Shown here one piece after another: positions 4,594 through 5,472 of a DNA stretch of 5,472 bases (positions are counted from its first letter, which is position 1; every line of letters starts with the position of its first letter). Origin of the DNA: DATMGU01 sp035555315 (lineage in GTDB: Bacteria; Pseudomonadota; Alphaproteobacteria; ATCC43930; CGMCC-115725); assembly GCA_035555315.1 (NCBI GenBank), contig DATMGU010000087.1, forward strand, positions 1 through 5,472. The letters run 5' to 3'. Made by a program: the position numbers and the translations under genes. The notes under the pieces were generated by a model, which did no database searches, was not told where the DNA came from, and saw only the letters and a program-made list of their open reading frames with translations.

Positions 4594-5472
4594 ATGCCTC
4601 GCTTCTACCTAGGAACGGCTTGCGCCGTAAGTCTTCTCGCCCTGTCGTGGGCTGCTTTTTCGGACTCTCTGCCGCCTGATGCCAGCTACCGGCCGCTGCC
4701 GACGCAACCGTTCTCGGTCGTGCGTGCAGCTGACGAGGTGCAGAAACCGGCGGTCATGCGACGCCAGGCGGAACTGCTGCAAGCCCGCTACGACCTCTCC
4801 GACCGGCCGATCCCTGACATCTTCATGTCGGGCAAACGAAAGGCCGTTCAGGGCGGGGTGCGTGTCAAGCTTCCGCAGGGCATGACCTGGGATATGCTGG
4901 CACAGATGACTCCCGACGCCATCGCCGAGGGCGACCTGCTGCCGGCGGGATTTAGGCCGCTCCCTCACGTCAAGCAGGCGACGGGCGGGCAGGTCTTTCC
5001 CAATAACCAGATCGATACGATCAAGGATCGCGAAGCGCGAAGTCTGCGGCGCTTCGATGTCGACTTCGATTTGCCCGACCATCTCACGCCGGAGTTTCCG
5101 CCGCCCGTTTATCTCACCACCCATCCTGAACTGGGGGACGTATCCCAAGGAAACTTGCTCACCATCAAGAATTACTATGCATTGATGGTGGGTATCCTGA
5201 CGCCAGTGCAGATCGAAGGCATGCGCCTGTTGCTGACGCCGTTCCCCCAGGAGGAATCCAATCAGACCGAGGACCGCAAGTCGGCAGACCAGAGCCTTGG
5301 CGTGACCTGCCTCGACTGCCACTCCAATTTTCACACCAATGCGGCGTTTCATCAGACGCCGGACGTCCGGCCGCAGGCCGCCCGGTTTCGCCTTGATTCC
5401 GTGAGCCTGAGGGGACTGTTCAATCAGCGCATTCACGGATCGAAACGATCCTTGCGGTCCGTTGAGGATTTC
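4594..5472 (+). CDS. Secreted CxxCH cytochrome-like protein, partial (3' end outside window)
   Basis: The frame is open for 293 codons to the window edge. Residues 1-23 look like a Sec signal peptide (TACAVSLLALSWAAFS after an Arg at position 3), placing the protein in the periplasm. One heme c site is visible, CLDCH (239-243), preceded by about 215 residues without heme motifs and followed by HSNFHTN, DVRPQ and SLRGLF segments ending SLRSVEDF at the edge. From memory, this C-terminal part resembles proteins annotated 'cytochrome B6' in Bradyrhizobium and relatives, about 450 residues with a CxDCH motif and DIRPQ...SLRG...LKSVEDF; despite the name these are not b-type cytochromes. A second CxxCH may lie beyond the window. 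The start is supported by GGAG at 4584-4587, 6 bases upstream. An in-frame GTG at 4516 would add 26 non-hydrophobic residues ahead of the signal and is less likely. The frame is intact; the function is unknown beyond probable electron transfer or peroxidase-like chemistry. Confidence 0.85.
   Translation, partial: MPRFYLGTACAVSLLALSWAAFSDSLPPDASYRPLPTQPFSVVRAADEVQKPAVMRRQAELLQARYDLSDRPIPDIFMSGKRKAVQGGVRVKLPQGMTWDMLAQMTPDAIAEGDLLPAGFRPLPHVKQATGGQVFPNNQIDTIKDREARSLRRFDVDFDLPDHLTPEFPPPVYLTTHPELGDVSQGNLLTIKNYYALMVGILTPVQIEGMRLLLTPFPQEESNQTEDRKSADQSLGVTCLDCHSNFHTNAAFHQTPDVRPQAARFRLDSVSLRGLFNQRIHGSKRSLRSVEDF

Noticed and set aside
4463..4612. Two tiny plus-strand frames, ATG at 4463 (16 codons) and ATG at 4523 (29 codons)
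   Set aside because: Neither has a ribosome site at suitable spacing; the first overlaps the repeat relic and the second runs into the start of the cytochrome gene. No recognisable peptide.
4609..5436. Open minus-strand frame of 275 codons opposite the second cytochrome
   Set aside because: No domain or signal is recognisable, and the opposite strand carries a signal peptide and heme motif with a good ribosome site.
1..5472. CRISPR array, tRNA, rRNA or prophage/integrase signal
   Set aside because: No regularly spaced direct repeats, no tRNA-like cloverleaf, and no transposase or integrase motifs were seen on either strand by eye.

Overview
The window is GC-rich, densely coding DNA, most likely from an alphaproteobacterium of the Bradyrhizobium/Xanthobacteraceae (Hyphomicrobiales) type. 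Three things point there: the codon bias, a Bug/TctC solute receptor, and small intergenic palindromes of the kind dispersed through those genomes. This assignment is inference from pattern recognition; no marker gene is present.

Layout. On the minus strand, reading from 3347 down to 1, lies a compact three-gene unit. First is a thiamine-pyrophosphate (TPP) enzyme with an apparent twin-arginine export signal (3347-1464). Second is a small diheme c-type cytochrome with a signal peptide (1464-958), whose start codon overlaps the stop of the TPP gene by one base. Third, after 49 bases, is a TctC/Bug-type periplasmic solute-binding protein (908 to beyond base 1, 3' end missing). A divergent 359-base gap (3348-3706) holds a candidate promoter for this unit and a nested inverted repeat resembling a REP doublet. 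On the plus strand follow a HAD-superfamily phosphatase-like hydrolase (3707-4387), a short gap with a perfect hairpin repeat and a probable relic of a second dispersed repeat (4388-4593), and the first 293 codons of a secreted CxxCH cytochrome-like protein (4594 to beyond 5472).

How the genes may work together. All three products of the minus-strand unit carry export signals, so the natural reading is a periplasmic module. A TPP enzyme, folded and cofactor-loaded in the cytoplasm and then exported by Tat, would act on a 2-oxo acid or related carboxylate. The diheme cytochrome would accept or relay electrons, and the Bug-type receptor would bind the substrate or product. Export of a TPP enzyme is unusual, because this family normally works in the cytoplasm; it is the most interesting point in the window. 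The individual families are recognisable. The joint function is inference, and the substrate cannot be read from the sequence. Nothing visible ties the plus-strand hydrolase or the second cytochrome to that unit.
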